From Paragorgia papillata (Eukaryota; Cnidaria; Anthozoa; Scleralcyonacea; Coralliidae): a stretch of DNA of 64,000 nt. Location of the stretch: NCBI GenBank assembly GCA_035771165.1, contig JAWNZC010000469.1:2345001-2409000 (forward strand). The letters are read 5' to 3'. Made by a program: the position numbers and the translations under genes. Below the pieces are notes generated by a model that worked only from the letters and a program-made list of their open reading frames with translations, was not told the DNA's origin and searched no databases. Shown here piece after piece: positions 52,048 through 64,000 of this stretch; positions within the stretch are counted from its first letter, which is position 1, and every line of letters begins with the position of its first letter.

Positions 52048-55000
52048 TCAGTAAAATACTTCTATTTCAGTTGGAGTAAAGTTGTAACTTCCAGCCAGAA
52101 GAGATTGGGTTTGTGCAGAGCCAGGTTGGTATCCTGGGGGTGATTGATATGAGTTGCCAAGGTTGGAGTGTGATCCTTGATTCTGATTGGAGTTATCACT
52201 GATGTGGAAATCAAAACCTCTACCAAAGGTTGGTCCGTGGTTAGGATAGCTGAAGATTGCACATCGCTTGTCGTGAACGTCGCATTTGAATGCAGGTATG
52301 TCGTCTTTATTTTTTAACGAAAACAAAAACGAGGAGTTGGACTGCTTAAAACCAACTTGACCTGAAATAAAATGTAAAACATTTACTCCATGTGTTCATC
52401 ATATTTTCCTTTACTTCATCATTGACTTTAAAAAACATTTTAAACCAAAACAAAGAAAATTTTTAAAACAGTTCTGTCATTGAATTCTCTTGAATGTACA
52501 GTTTTAGCAGAACATTATAATTTTCTACACGTTTGATATAAAATACAGAAATATAGAAAAAAAATTCAACTTCTAAAAACTAAAGTAAGGTTTCATTTGT
52601 TTAAAGTGTATATTTACTACTAAATATACTAATATGCTGTAATTACAATTAAATATACTATTATAATTATTTCTTTCACTACTCTAAATTATTTTATTGT
52701 TATAGTCAAAATGGAAATACCTTCCCACTTCTTCTTCTGTAGTTTGTTGTGTATTACTGTATTTCTGTAGCCGGTACCAAAGCATGAGAAATATTTTTGT
52801 TGAAAACTGTACATATAAATAGTATAATTTAGCTTTAAATGGCATTTATTGATAATACAATGGATATTTATCCCAAATCAATACGAACAGACGAGTATAC
52901 ATCAAGAATTGGTGATTTTTATCACTAGACTTTCCTCGCGCTTCAGTAGCGGCTACAGAAATACAGTAATACACAACCAACTACAGAAGTGGAAGTGGGA
53001 AGGTATTTTCATATCGACTGCAAATTTAATATTTTCTCTAAATTATCATGTGTGGTCGTGATTCAAACTTGAATACTAAACTATCAGGAAGTCACTGCAT
53101 TTTTTATTTTTACAAAAAAAAAATCAACAGTTCTCAATATTTAAAGTAATAATCATTGGCATCTGATTAATCTGACATATATTTTGGCCAATAATAGAAA
53201 ATACTTCTTATGACTTTTTGAATCTTGTGCTGCAACCTATGCTGTTAACCCATTGCTGCCTAGGATGTCTGAGGGTTCTCCTTTTGATGAGTAAAATCAT
53301 CTGGTATTAGCCAGAGTGAAACAATAAAGGTGTCATTTTGGCTGGCTCAGGTATCCATTAGGTTTGATGTAAAAAGGAAATTGGATGTATTTTATCTGCC
53401 AGCAGACTATAAACATATTTCATTTTTGAAAATGTAGAGTACATGACATGAAACTCTTCCACAAAGATAAGATCTCACTCCAGGATCAGGGTGGCATGGG
53501 TTACTTAAGCTGGCAGTCTTAGTGCTTGGGAGCAGCTGTGCAGACTATTGTAATTCCTGGGAAAATTATGATAAAGACTTTTTCACAATTACGACTATGT
53601 TTTTTATAGCAGGCTTTGACCAGGCCCAGATTTACCAATTTTGGGCCTACAGGCTAAGTGTGACGACACATTTCTAGGGGGGTCTGGGGGCATGCCCCCC
53701 AGAATGTTTTTGAATTTTGGGTCTTTGAAACAGCATTTCCCACATTTTGAGGACACTTTTGAGCAAAATATAAAGGTCTGAAATCCCATTTATTGACAGT
53801 GGGCCGTCCAAATTGTGGTCCTACAGGCTATAGCCTGGTAAGCCTATCGGTAAATCCAGGCCTGGCTTGGACTGGCCTATCCGCCAATGGCACATGCACC
53901 CCCTTTAGAATACCTCAACTGCGCCCCGTGAACTATATTTGCTAAACCATAGTCAATCGAGATATGGTCTGGAAACTCAGCTAAAGTCTTTGGTCTATCT
54001 TTTTGTTCGCCTTTATGCATTTTTGTGCACGGTGCACGGTCACTGAACACATTGTATTTTAGTATAATGAACGAATTGTCCAATAGCAACGTTTCAGTTC
54101 AATCACTCAACCGTGCTATTTAAATATTAATAAACCTAAAACAAAGGATGTGCATGGTGTAAGGTACGGTTCAACATAAAATCACAGCTCATTATAGGCA
54201 CTTTGAAGTTTGCTGAGTTTCCAGACCATATCTCGATTGACTATGGCTAAACTAGATATAAAATAATATGGCTGTGCATTGCACGTAGTTTGTTACTGAG
54301 TAATATTCTGCTTTCTTAAATTCATGTTGTGTGTGGTTGCAAGTGGTAGACAGGAGAGTTGCTGTTCTGTAAGATATATTTTATTCCAGCGAATGGTAAA
54401 TCTGTTGGCCTGCACTTTTGTGTCGTTCTTATATGAAGTTTCTGTGAGTTCAAAATATGTGGGGGAACAATGGCAACAACAATCACTAATTTTGAAATCT
54501 TTCTATTTACAGAAATATTTTGAAATCTTTCTATTTTCTATTATTTCTGTAAGGCACCTCAGTAGGCCAATGTCATTATTTACTAATTTATTTTTTAAAC
54601 TGCATCCCTCTCCCTAATGGCACTGTCCCTGCATGATACAAAGCAAGTCCAACTCTGTTTTATAGTATTGTGTTCAAACGTTTTTGAACAATTTTGAATT
54701 TAAGAACATACCTGCCCAGTTCTGGTCTGTATATCCTCCAAAGATATAATCCCCAACTTTCACTAATGTCACTGTAGGTTCCTTATTGTCACAACATCTG
54801 TGAAAATCTTGTGCCCTCCATCCATCTCTACCAGCTCGATAACAAAGACGCCATTGAAACTGATCATCCAACCACTTTTCCATTTGTTTGCCATATTCAA
54901 AATGACCATTCAAAATAATTGAGGTATTACATAATTCCCCTGCTGCAGGACGACATGCTAGATAAGAAAGTAAATTAGATATGATTAAACCATTCCTGCC

Positions 55001-56525
55001 CGAGCTGGCAAAAAACAGTTCTAAAGGGCGGTGCCACAGCGGTGACTTGTTAATAATAGCGTCATAAACTTTGCATCAAAAACGTCGCGTTAACAAATGT
55101 CACTTGCTATGGACTCGGCGTGAGCGAGCGACGAAGGAGCGACTCGCAGACACAATCTCCATGGCGGAGCGTTAATAATCAAAGCGTTAATAATTTGCCT
55201 GCTTGTAGACTCTACTGTCTTTATTCGATGATGTAATGAAATGTTGTACGGCTTGGACGGTGCGTTGCGTAGCTAGCATCGCAATAGAGAAATACTTCAG
55301 ACCTTGTGAAAGTTTTATCTGGAGTTGAATCAATTACAACATGTACCATGTACCTTTAGTTAATTTTTATTTCTTTTTAGTTATATAAATCTTACCAACT
55401 TTTCCCAGTTTATCCAAGAACGTCGTAACATCATTGTCGTTGATTGGGGTGCTTTGATATTCAATGTTGCCATCATGAACAGATTTCATACTCCGTGGTC
55501 GCTCTTGTTTCATTCTTTCTATATTCTCTTCAATCATCTTTTGCGACGAAAGGATTTCTTCATCGTTGCCTTTCTCAAGAAGGTTCTTGGCTAGATTGAA
55601 AGAACCTTTTACTTTATCCACGTGACGTTTCACTTCGGTTTCTTGTTCCACAAGTGGTTCGTGAGTTTCTTTGTATTTCTTCTCCACTTCCTTCATCATC
55701 AGTTTGGCTTTCTCTTCCAGCTTTTGGGTGAAGATTTTTAAAACTTCTTCTTTCTGCCGAGTGATGTCTTTCTTTGCTTTCTTTGCATTGTCTTCCAGAC
55801 ACTGTTTGGCATTTGATATCAACTCTAATGTGTCGTTGCCTTCCTTCAGACTTTCTTCTAAGATTGTACAACGCGATGCTAATACTTCTCTTTGCTTCTC
55901 AGCCACTTCGTCAACCAAGAGACATGAATGATTTTGCTTGATGTGATTCAAGACCATACAATGACTACAGATCAGTTCTTTGCATGTTTCGCAATATAAC
56001 TCAAGGGTCTTGTTCTCATGTTTCTTGCAGTAAAGTTTTTCTCTGATCTTGCCTTGGTTCTCAGCTTGACTCAACTCGTTTATTGATAACACAGTGTGTT
56101 TCTTGTTGCTTGGCCATCTTTCGTGACACGCGAGACATTTTTCGCACATGAACATCTCACAGGTTGTACATCGACTAACGGCTGGCTCTTGACAAACAGA
56201 ACATTTAGAAACCTTTGCTTGTCGTTGAATCGCCATGACGTCTAACATATTTCTGATAAAATGACTGCTCGCCATTCCTGCTACTTCATCTTTTGGTTTC
56301 AGATTAAATTCTGACCGACATGTCGGACAGTTGAATACTTCAATCTCTTTACCAGCTGCTTCCTCACGATGGCGTTTTACAAACTTCTCTAAACAGATTT
56401 TGCAAAAAGAGTGAAAGCAAGGCAAATTATGTTCGTGGTTCGTTCAAAGTTTCTAAGCAAATGGAACATGTGAGTAAGGATTCTAGTTCATCAGCTGGAA
56501 CGGCGACGGTTGGAGAAGTAGCCAT
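52048..56525 (-). pseudogene. TRIM-TLDc gene copy 3, frameshift in the RING
   Basis: Tandem duplicate of copy 2. Exons: 56525-55396 (1130 nt, one more than copy 2), 54957-54712, 52361-52048, with the same splice phases. The ATG and first 32 codons are intact up to EPRT. Then an extra base creates ACA TAA TTT before the conserved PCFHSFCKIC, so the frame is lost between the first and second zinc-ligand pairs of the RING. After that point the frame is open to the end: second half of the RING, two B-boxes (SVCQ...; CKKH...), coiled coil and TLDc (DNKEPTVTLVKV; FTPTEIEVFY at the end). There is no ATG until MASSHF, downstream of the RING. A RING-less product is conceivable but unproven. The lesion is independent of the stop in copy 1. 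Confidence 0.87.
52720..54246. mobile_element. Intron 2 MITE cluster of copy 3
   Basis: Contains the three elements described for copy 2: foldback 52,720-53,003, CAGGCTT-type MITE about 53,611-53,877, and 35-bp-arm foldback 53,947-54,246. Order and orientation are the same. Confidence 0.85.
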
Positions 56526-57117
56526 TGTAGACAACGTTTTCTTCAAAAAGTGTAGTAGTTTCTTGTAAACTTAATCAGCAAGCAAAACTGGAAATCGTTT
56601 GACTCAGTTCAGGTCTTGGAGATCTTTCTTTCGGTTTCACAATAGTCAATTCTCGGTAAATGGTAATATGATTCCTTATTTCACGGTAAACTATGTAATA
56701 TCCTGCTGTGATTGGTATTTCCGGTATATATATATATCCATATTCTTATATGGCCTAATATTATTTCATTGGAGGAATTCGCCCTGGCCTGCACCACATG
56801 CATACCAGTACATGCGTATTAAACAGTACCTAGCAACGCGATTAGGTACAAAAGCTTTCTTTTTATCTGAATTTAACGTGTAAAGCAAGGCGATATAACA
56901 CAAGCGGTTTTATTTATATGTGCGATTACACTTAAAGATGCATTCAACGATGTGATTTATTCCTGCATTTCATTATGTTAAACACCGCTAATGCCAATAT
57001 ATCCGGTCTCACAATACCTGGGGGGGTGGTATTAAACGAACGAACAAACGAATTAAATCTTATTACATCATGGTAACACATGAAAAAAAATATTTTTACT
57101 GTTGCCTTTAGGATGTT
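56526..57117 (-). promoter_or_regulatory. 5' flank of TRIM-TLDc copy 3
   Basis: Close match to 44,078-44,689, differing by small indels (an ATATATAT expansion near 56,727, seven G instead of thirteen near 57,021). Probable promoter and 5' UTR by position only. Confidence 0.45.
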
Positions 57118-57790
57118 ATCATTATATTATCATCATCACAACCACTATCATCACAACCACTATCATCACCACCACTATCATCACCACCACTATCATCACA
57201 ACCACTATCATCACAACCACTATCATCACAACCACTATCATCACAACCACTATCATCACCACCACTACCATCACCACCACTATCATCACCACCACTATCA
57301 TCACCACCACTACCATCACCACCACTATCATCACCACCACTATCATCACCACCACTATCATCACCACCACTATCATCACCACCACTATCATCACAACCAC
57401 TATCATCACCACCACTATCATCACAACCACTATCATCACCACCACTACCATCACAACCACTATCATCACAACCACTAGCTATCATCACCACCACTATCAT
57501 CACAACCACTATCATCACCACCACTATCATCACAACGACTATCATCACCACCACTATCATCACAACCACTATCATCACCACCACTATCATCACCACCACT
57601 ATCATCACCACCACTATCATCACCACCACCAGTGCCGTCATTATCAACACCATCATCAGTCATCACCAGCACTACCACTACTATTACCACCTCTACCACC
57701 ATAACCACCACCCCACCATTACCACAACCGCTACTGCCACCATATAACCATCACACCACCACCACCATTACCATCACTACCATTACCATC
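57118..57790. repeat. CAC-rich tandem repeat (15-bp unit)
   Basis: About 34 units of ACTATCATCACCACC or ACTATCATCACAACC, then an irregular tail (57,628-57,790) that matches the irregular part of the copy-2 tract. The reading frames on both strands are artefacts. Confidence 0.95.
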
Positions 57791-58148
57791 ATCGTCATTT
57801 ATTAACATACCTTAGTATGTTATTAAATCAAAAACTCTATTTAATATACAATTAAGAACTACCCTAAGCCAAAATTTAATTATTTGCAAGAGTGACAATG
57901 CTTGCACAGTTCATGATTTAATATTCCTATAAGTAATTGTTGTTTTCTAATATTTTTACAGTAAATTACAAAAAAAATGCTAGATCAATCAGGAATTTTG
58001 TCAATAATCATGTGAGTAAATTAAATGTTTTTCAAATTACTATATAGCTAATCATATTAAAAATTGTCATTCTGTATTTCTCAACTTCTGCATTTTTTAA
58101 TCTTGTCTTTGCTACAATCATTGCTACATAATTAAATACTTTTAGCTA

Positions 58149-58393
58149 CAATCATTGACAAAAATAGTTGGCACGACACTGGGGAGTTGTGTTGAAGTCC
58201 TATATTGCTGGAAAATTTTAATTTATCCCATGTTTCCCCCCATTCCCCGTCTCAATGTTGGTCCCATTACGATGATAGAGTGTCGATGGGCATCACAACA
58301 CCATTAGCACATCATTTAGTTGCTATACAACATAAAAATGGGGGAAGGGGGGTCCGCACATACAATGTCTGCCAACCATTTTGTCAATGATTG
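58149..58393. mobile_element. MITE related in layout to M (CAATCATTGACAAAA ends)
   Basis: CAATCATTGACAAAAATAG and its inverted partner (CATTTTGTCAATGATTG) bound a 245-bp element. It has a subterminal pair of C- and G-runs (TTTCCCCCCATTCCCC; TGGGGGAAGGGGGG), the same architecture as M. The sequence GCTACAATCATTG occurs a second time just upstream (58,111). Confidence 0.7.
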
Positions 58394-58486
58394 TCAACAA
58401 AGCTAAATAAATAAGTATGTTTAAGTAGTAACAGTTGATATTTTACTTTAAAGATTACGTAAAACACAACAAAATCTACCTAACCC

Positions 58487-58826
58487 CCCAAGTTGAAAGA
58501 AATTTCAAAAACTCATTAATAATTCATGAGGAAAACACAAAGGAAATCAGTACCATGTCCGTGGTTTTATACCTGATAAAACTTCTTGACGTCAGAAAGA
58601 ATACTAATACTAATGAACATACAATTTTATATAAAGAATACTAATGAACATACAATTTTATATAAAGAATACTAATGAACATAACATCCAATAACGAATC
58701 GTTTTTGAAGCCATTCAAAACACTCGCATCACGTGTTTTATCAGATCTAAAACACTCGGGCTGCACCCTCGTGGTTATAAATCTGATAAAACACTCCTGC
58801 TCGTGTTTTAAATATTACATAAACGT
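58487..58826. mobile_element. Insertion in R copy 2, related to the 8.1-8.9 kb MITE
   Basis: Carries ATTTCAAAAACTCATTAATA (inverted relative to 8,851-8,870), about 2.5 tandem copies of a 31-bp unit with AAAGAATACTAATGAACATA, and the GATCTAAAACACTCG / GATAAAACACTCCTGC arms of the MITE at 8,091-8,656. Absent from R copies 0 and 1. Confidence 0.7.
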
Positions 58827-59589
58827 GTTTAAAAATAAGCCGTTAAAATGTTGTTTTTCAACCTCGTAAAAACATATAACAAACTGCGAGAAATGCCTCT
58901 TAACAGACTTCAGTTAAAGTCAAATAATTTTCCAAAAGGCTTCTGGAGGAATCGCGTTTTCCGTTCGCGATATTTTTCAATTGGTGCTCTCCTTTTGAAA
59001 TTTCTAGATCCGCTCCTAAGAGCTTTAGTTTGTGATGTTTTCTGTGTGCTGTTGCACTGTTTTAAATTTTGTTAAACTTTCTTTTTCTTTTTTTTTTTGT
59101 TTTTCTTTACTCTGTAAGAGTTAGAACTGGGATTATATAGAGTAAGGGTTATAAGACAACGTTTTAGGGTTGGTTGGGATAGGATTTTGTTCAACGACAT
59201 GACCTAGGTTCTTTATAAGCGTAAACAATTGAGTGCTGCGTACGTAGTGTTTTGGATAATAGTAAAGTGAAAAGGTAGCAAACTGCCGAGATTTCAGAAA
59301 CGAAATACTGACGTTTCGAGCGCAGCCCTGCATCAGAGTTTACTTAAGAAAACTGATAAAGGGTACCACTCGAACTGACATCAGTTATTCGTTACTGTCA
59401 TAAAAGGCTCTGCTCGAAACATCAGTTTTTTGTTTTTGAAATCTCGTCAGCTTGCCATCTTTTCGTTTTATTAAGCCTGTTTTCCAGTCATCGCAGAAAC
59501 TGGCTTGCAGCTCGCAGCGAGTACTTGCATCTAATTAAAAAGAAGTCAGAGTGAAAAACAAGCACTGTGAGTTAGTTTTAATTACATGT

Positions 59590-60774
59590 AAACCCAAACT
59601 GGCTATTACGAAATACGACGGAACATTCGAGAAATGGCTTTCGTTCTGGAACACTTTCAAAGCTGAGGTCGACGCGCAAGACCTGCCCACAGTTACGAAA
59701 TTCGCGTTTTTGAAGGAATTTTTACAACCAAAAGTTCGCGAGGGAATTGACGGTTTGCCATTTTCTTCCGAAGGTTATGAACGAGCAAAGAACATTCTGG
59801 AATCCAGTTATGGCAACATTGTTGAGATCGAACATGCCTATGTTGAGAACATCAGGAACTTGCCTGTCGTCGCCGGAGAACAGCCAGCCAAAGTACATCA
59901 ATTTTACCACACGCTTTTGTACAACGTACAGTCTTTGGAAACTTTGGGTAAGCTATCGGGTTGTTTGTCTATGGTTCGGACAACCTTAGACAAATTGCCA
60001 GACATCAAGCCAGAGCTGGTGAGTGGTCAAAAGGACTGGCAAAAGTGGGACTTCGCCCAATTATTACAAGCGCTGCAAACTTGGAGAGAGATTCATCCGA
60101 AGTCCGAAGAAACGAGAAGACCCCTGGGAAACCAGAGACCTATTCGTGAAAGGAGTTTTCACGCACAATCCTTACCACCAAAAGTATGTGTTTATTGCGA
60201 CAACCAAACCCACAAATCGTCCGAGTGCACTCAAGTTTCGTCCCCCTTGGAGCGTAGACGGAAGTTGCAAATGAAAAATCGATGTTTTAATTGCACCGGA
60301 GACAAGCACCGAGCCGCTCAGTGTCGTAGTCGCACAAACTGCCAACACTGCAAGAAAAGACATCACTCGTCGATTTGCGAGCAAGCAAATGGAGAAGAAA
60401 AGAAACCAGAAAATATAGAAGCAACGAGTACAGAAGACGGAGGACTGGGGTTGACAGCTACACTGCAAGACACCGAAAAGGTATGTCATCCAATCGTATT
60501 AGTCAAGGTCAACGGTGTGACGTGTCGCGCGTTATTAGACACCGGAGCAACTGTGTCATATGCCTCCGGATATATTCTCGATAGACTTAAACTTGCACCA
60601 ATGCGCGCGGTCACGCGATCTATTCAGACCATCGTGGGAGTTGTAACGAAGAAAATTGAAATCTATGATTTGACTATCAGTGACACTAAAGGGCACTGTG
60701 TTATCCCTGTGCACGCGACACGAGTAAATCGAGGAGAACTTTTGTCGATCGAAAACCCAAATTATGAAAAGATA
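59590..60774 (+). pseudogene. BEL/Pao retrotransposon gag and protease start (5'-truncated)
   Basis: In-frame from KPKLAITKYDG, the early part of a BEL/Pao gag (DUF1759-like: YDGTFEKWLSFWNTF). A CX2C knuckle region follows (CVYCDNQTHKSSEC; CFNCTGDKHRAAQC; CQHCKKRHHSSIC), then the aspartic protease signature LLDTGATVSYAS. LTR, primer-binding site and gag N-terminus are missing. R spacer sequence abuts directly. The element replicates by reverse transcription of its RNA; this copy cannot, because of the truncation, later frameshifts and a LINE insertion. Confidence 0.88.
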
Positions 60775-61371
60775 ACTTCACTTATGAAAATCTTTTGAAC
60801 AAAGCTGATGTGCCCAGCTTACAAAACAGGAGATTGCAAGATATAGCAATCTTGATGTATAAGGCAAAACACAATCTCTGCCCTCAATACATATCTGACT
60901 TGTTTATGAGCAAGAATATAACTATTAATTTAAGAAATGCGGACATTCAAATCCCACGATTTAACACTGTGTCTTATGGAAAACATTCCCTTAGATATTT
61001 AGGTGCTAAATTATGGAGTAAGCTAGATGCTGATATGAAAAGAAGTGCATCATTAGAAATTTTTAAACAAAAAATTCGTAAACAAGATATTGAAAAACTT
61101 ATGACTGAAAACTGTCAGAACTGTATATTATGCAGTACCTGACACTTACATGTATCTATTATAAGTTGTTTTTGTTTGTTTTTTTTGTTTTGTTTTTTAA
61201 ATACCATACATATGTATATATATTGTTATTTTAGATTTCTTTATATAGATATTTATTTAATTTTAATATACTTATATCTAAATAGTGTCCCCAATTAGTA
61301 GACATATAGTCGGCTATGTATTCTTTGACACTGAAATAAAGTTATCTATCTATCTATCTATCTATCTATAA
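60774..61371 (+). mobile_element. 5'-truncated LINE (CR1/L2-like) inserted in the BEL protease
   Basis: An open frame from 60,774 to TGA at 61,140 encodes the C-terminal end of a non-LTR reverse transcriptase (DVPSLQNRRLQDIAILMYK; NADIQIPRFNTVSYGKHS; RYLGAKLW). A 200-bp AT-rich 3' UTR follows, ending in ACTGAAATAAAGT and a (TCTA)n tail at 61,343-61,370. The BEL frame resumes at ATTCGTAAG (61,371), and ATAA occurs on both sides, so a short target duplication is likely. Confidence 0.85.
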
Positions 61372-62388
61372 TTCGTAAGTACCCCCACTTGAGTGGCGTG
61401 GAAATGGAAGACACCGACACGAAGAGCATTCTTCCGGTTCATATTATCCTCGGCGCAAGCGAATATATGTAAAGATCAAAACGCACCAAAGCCAGAGAAC
61501 CGGGAAAATGAGCGAACCTGTGACCGAATACACCAAGTTTGGCTGGTCCTTGATGTCTGCGGGTGCTGAAACTGACGTAAGCAACATGTTTCTTACTCAG
61601 ACCGCTACGACCGACTACGAAATGTTGTGTAGATTGGACGTCCTTGGGCTAGAGGACAAACCCATCGGAGATCAAGATGTGGTACACGTCGAGTTTCGAG
61701 AGCAACTCCAGCGCAGTCCACAGGGGTGGTACAAAACGGCGCTTCCTTGGAAAGGAGACCACCCCCCTTGCCAAACAACAAAGCTGGAAGCCTGCGACGA
61801 TTGGGGAGCTTGGTACGACGGGACGACTTGATGAATACGATGCAATCATCCAAGAGCAGCTACAAGAGGGTGTGGTCGAGGATGCAGAAATGCCAGCAAC
61901 CGGGAGAGAGTTCTACATACCACACAAAGCTGTCGTCAGGGAGAATGCGCAAACAACAAAGATGCGAATCGTCTACGATGCCTCCTCGAAAGCCAACGTA
62001 GATTCGCCCTCTCTTAACGATTGCCTCGATACGGGACCGGTACTTCAGAACAAACTGTGGAAAGTGCTTGTACGAGGTAGATTTTACCCCGTAGCACTTC
62101 TCGGTGACATCCGCAAGGCATTTCTCCAAGTGCGAATTCGGGCCCAAGATCGAGACGCGCTGCGGTTCCACTGGCTACGTGACAAAGATCCTCAACGAGT
62201 GCGCACCCTGAGATTTACCCGAGCACTGTTTGGCTTGGCGCCTTCACCGTTCCTGCTTGGTGGGGTTATCCAGCAGCATTTGGATGATTGCAGAGCCGAA
62301 CATCCCGATAGCGTGAAAGACATCGAGCGTGGGTTGTACGTCGACGATTTGGTGAGTGGGGGAGACACCGTCAAGCAAGCGCGAGAAG
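61371..62388 (+). pseudogene. BEL/Pao protease remainder and reverse transcriptase (frameshifted)
   Basis: Continues the protease region after the LINE (YPHLSGVEM), loses frame near 61,468, then reads through a linker (MSEPVTEYTKFGWSL) into the reverse transcriptase. Further frame changes lie near 61,765 and 61,825. Core RT motifs are clear: MRIVYDASSKA, GDIRKAFLQV and the catalytic YVDD (62,337-62,348). Frame is lost again near 62,388. The multiple lesions show a dead copy. Confidence 0.88.
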
Positions 62389-63119
62389 AAAGACACCATC
62401 ACCGAGATATTCCGTCAAGCCACCTTCACTCTGCACAAGTGGAACTCCAACGAAGAAGAGTTAGAACTTGACGAAACACGAAATCCTGAAGACATCCTGA
62501 GCTACGCCAAACAGTTGGGGAGCAAGAGTGGAGAGTGCGGACTTCTTGGGTTAAAGTGGAACAAACGAACAGACAAAATCGGAGTCGCCCACCCGGAGAA
62601 TGTTCCTGAAGCAACAAAGAGAACTATTCTCGGTAAAGTGGCTAAGATATATGACCCACTTGGTATTGTTTCGCCCACCACACTCCAAGGGAAGATGTTG
62701 TACCACGAAGCTTGCGAAGAGAAGTGCGCGTGGGACGCACTGTTGCCTGACACCCCTAGCACAACGTTGGAGGAAATGGGAAAGCAATCTTCCTGAACAA
62801 GTAAACGTCCCTCGAGCGCTAGCACGTCACCAAGAACCGATCGATGACATCGCCCTCCATGCCTTTGGAGACGCCAGTGGCAAAGGAGTTGCTGCAGCTG
62901 TTTATGCAGTGGTTGCCCAATCGTCGGGAGTTAACCAAGGCCTGGTTGCAGCGAAGTCATGCAAGGCTAGCAAAGCAAGGACTCACCATTCCTCGCCTCG
63001 AGTTGGTGTCCGGTCACATGGCCGTCAACCTGCTAACCAATGTCCGCGATGCACTAGAAGATCTTTCCGTGACAAGCTTGCATTGCTGGCTCGACAGCAC
63101 TGTAGCCTTACACTGAGTG
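62389..63119 (+). pseudogene. BEL/Pao RT C-terminus and RNase H (frameshifted)
   Basis: RT thumb/connection segment with GLLGLKWN and KVAKIYDPLGIVSP, then an RNase H domain (HAFGDASGKGVAAAVYA; IPRLELVSGHMA; WLDSTVAL). Changes of frame near 62,765, 62,950 and 63,115 separate these pieces. Same element as the neighbouring entries. Confidence 0.85.
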
Positions 63120-63999
63120 CAAGGAAATGGTGAATATAAGCAATTCGTGAGTAATCGGGTCAAGAAAATTCGAGAACATGGCGATGTTGAGTGGAGACAT
63201 GTACCAACGCACGAAAACCCGGCAGATTTGGGCAGCAGAGGAGGGAAAACGAACGAAGAGAACCGGCTGTGGTGGGATGGTCCGGAGTGGTTAAGCGATC
63301 GACAGAAATGGCCACCGAACATTGTGACAACTGCAACTGAAAAATCAAACTCGGAAGTAAAGGCAACAAAACAATTGTTTGCCTTGGCCATTCCTGGTGA
63401 TGACGAGCTCGACGTCCTCTTAACCAAGAAAAGCTACTGGCGATGTATGCGGGTTTGTGCGTGGATTTCACGGTTTGCGCATAATGCCCAGAAACCGAAA
63501 GCACAAAGAACCAGCGGACCACTCACTAGCGAAGAAATCGAAGCTCAAGAACGGCTGTGGGTACTGCGAGTTCAGCGACGTGGTTCTGAAACCTTTGAAG
63601 AAGATCGTCTGAAGTTAAACCTCCAAAGAAACGAAGATGGAATTTTGGAGTGCCGAGGTAGGGTGCAAGGGTTCTACCCAATCTACCTCCCGGATAAATC
63701 AATCCTGGCCGAAAAGTTTGTCCACCACGCACACAAGACCACACTGCACGGAGGCATGGGTCTTACAATGGCTAAAGTGAGAGAGCGGCACTGGATAACG
63801 CGTCTTAGAAGGCTGACGAAGCGAGTTGTCAAGCAATGTACTGGGTGCAAGAGATTTCACGCCATAGCCTACAAAGCACCACCACCTGGAATCCTGCCAA
63901 CAACTCGTACCGAAGGAACAACCGCGTTTCAAGTGATTGGCATTGACTACGCCGGACCGATACGCTATCGTGTCTCTAAACAAAAGGAAGGCAAAGCGT
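63120..63999 (+). pseudogene. BEL/Pao integrase region, running off the window
   Basis: One open frame covers the RNase H-integrase connector (VEWRHVPTHENPADLGSRGG), the H2C2 zinc-binding motif (HHAHKTTLHGG...CTGCKRF, about 63,718-63,853) and the start of the DDE catalytic core (FQVIGIDYAGP, near 63,930-63,960). It is still open at the last base. The integrase end, any envelope-like frame and the 3' LTR lie beyond the window. Confidence 0.87.
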
Positions 64000-64000
64000 A

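Larger units (their letters stand above)
57812..59589. repeat. R spacer, copy 2 (partial, with two insertions)
   Basis: Homologous to 49,257-50,430. Two insertions are specific to this copy: a MITE at 58,149-58,393 and a 340-bp insert at about 58,487-58,826. At 59,208 it again shows the unoccupied GACCTAGGTTC site. Homology to the other R copies stops at about 59,589, where BEL/Pao sequence begins. Confidence 0.85.

Noticed and set aside
55367..56424. 352-codon frame of copy 3 taken as an intact gene
   Set aside because: It starts at a TTG inside the RING after a frameshift. The true ATG (56,525) is followed by a stop, so the copy is called a pseudogene.
61605..63983. Minus-strand frames opposite the BEL/Pao element
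   Set aside because: Shadows of the + strand retrotransposon coding sequence, which has clear RT, RNase H and integrase motifs.

Overview
The window looks like intergenic and intronic DNA of an invertebrate animal, most likely a cnidarian such as a coral or sea anemone. The evidence is spliced protein-coding exons with GT-AG borders and conserved phases, TRIM-type genes, a 5S-derived SINE, BEL/Pao, CR1-like and Tc1/mariner elements, many foldback MITEs and AT-rich spacers. The cnidarian assignment is inference; I could not search a database.

Layout. (1) 1-10.4 kb, + strand: four consecutive internal exons of CNOT1, the CCR4-NOT scaffold. The first, at the window edge, carries a frame-breaking deletion. 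The 8.8-kb intron after it holds a TRIM-TLDc gene copy in the same orientation (copy 1, with a premature stop), followed by a MITE-rich stretch (4.1-8.7 kb). (2) 10.5-11.9 kb: a 5S-derived SINE and the left part of a duplicated spacer called R here. (3) 11,891-37,684: a 25.8-kb macrosatellite of 20 head-to-tail units of about 1.16 kb, each carrying the dead 3' end of a Tc1/mariner transposase. Ten copies of a 264-bp MITE (M) are interleaved, one of them at each end of the array. (4) 37.7-59.6 kb: a tandem segmental duplication of [R spacer - TRIM-TLDc gene on the minus strand - CAC-rich low-complexity tract]. Copy 2 (39,661-44,077) is intact over three exons. Copy 3 (52,048-56,525) has a frameshift inside the RING. 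(5) 59.6-64.0 kb: a 5'-truncated, frameshifted BEL/Pao retrotransposon, interrupted by a 5'-truncated LINE and running off the right edge.

Genes and function. The only complete open gene is TRIM-TLDc copy 2, predicted at 563 aa: C3HC4 RING, two B-boxes, coiled coil, and a C-terminal TLDc domain split over two exons. RING and B-boxes imply an E3 ubiquitin ligase. TLDc domains in OXR1/NCOA7-type proteins act in oxidative-stress and V-ATPase biology. The combination is unusual and is the main protein-level lead. Copies 1 and 3 were broken by different mutations.

The main DNA-level lead is the transposase-derived macrosatellite. It shows higher-order repeats and presence/absence of M at unit junctions, and unoccupied versions of its insertion site lie in the same window (about 50,031 and 59,208).
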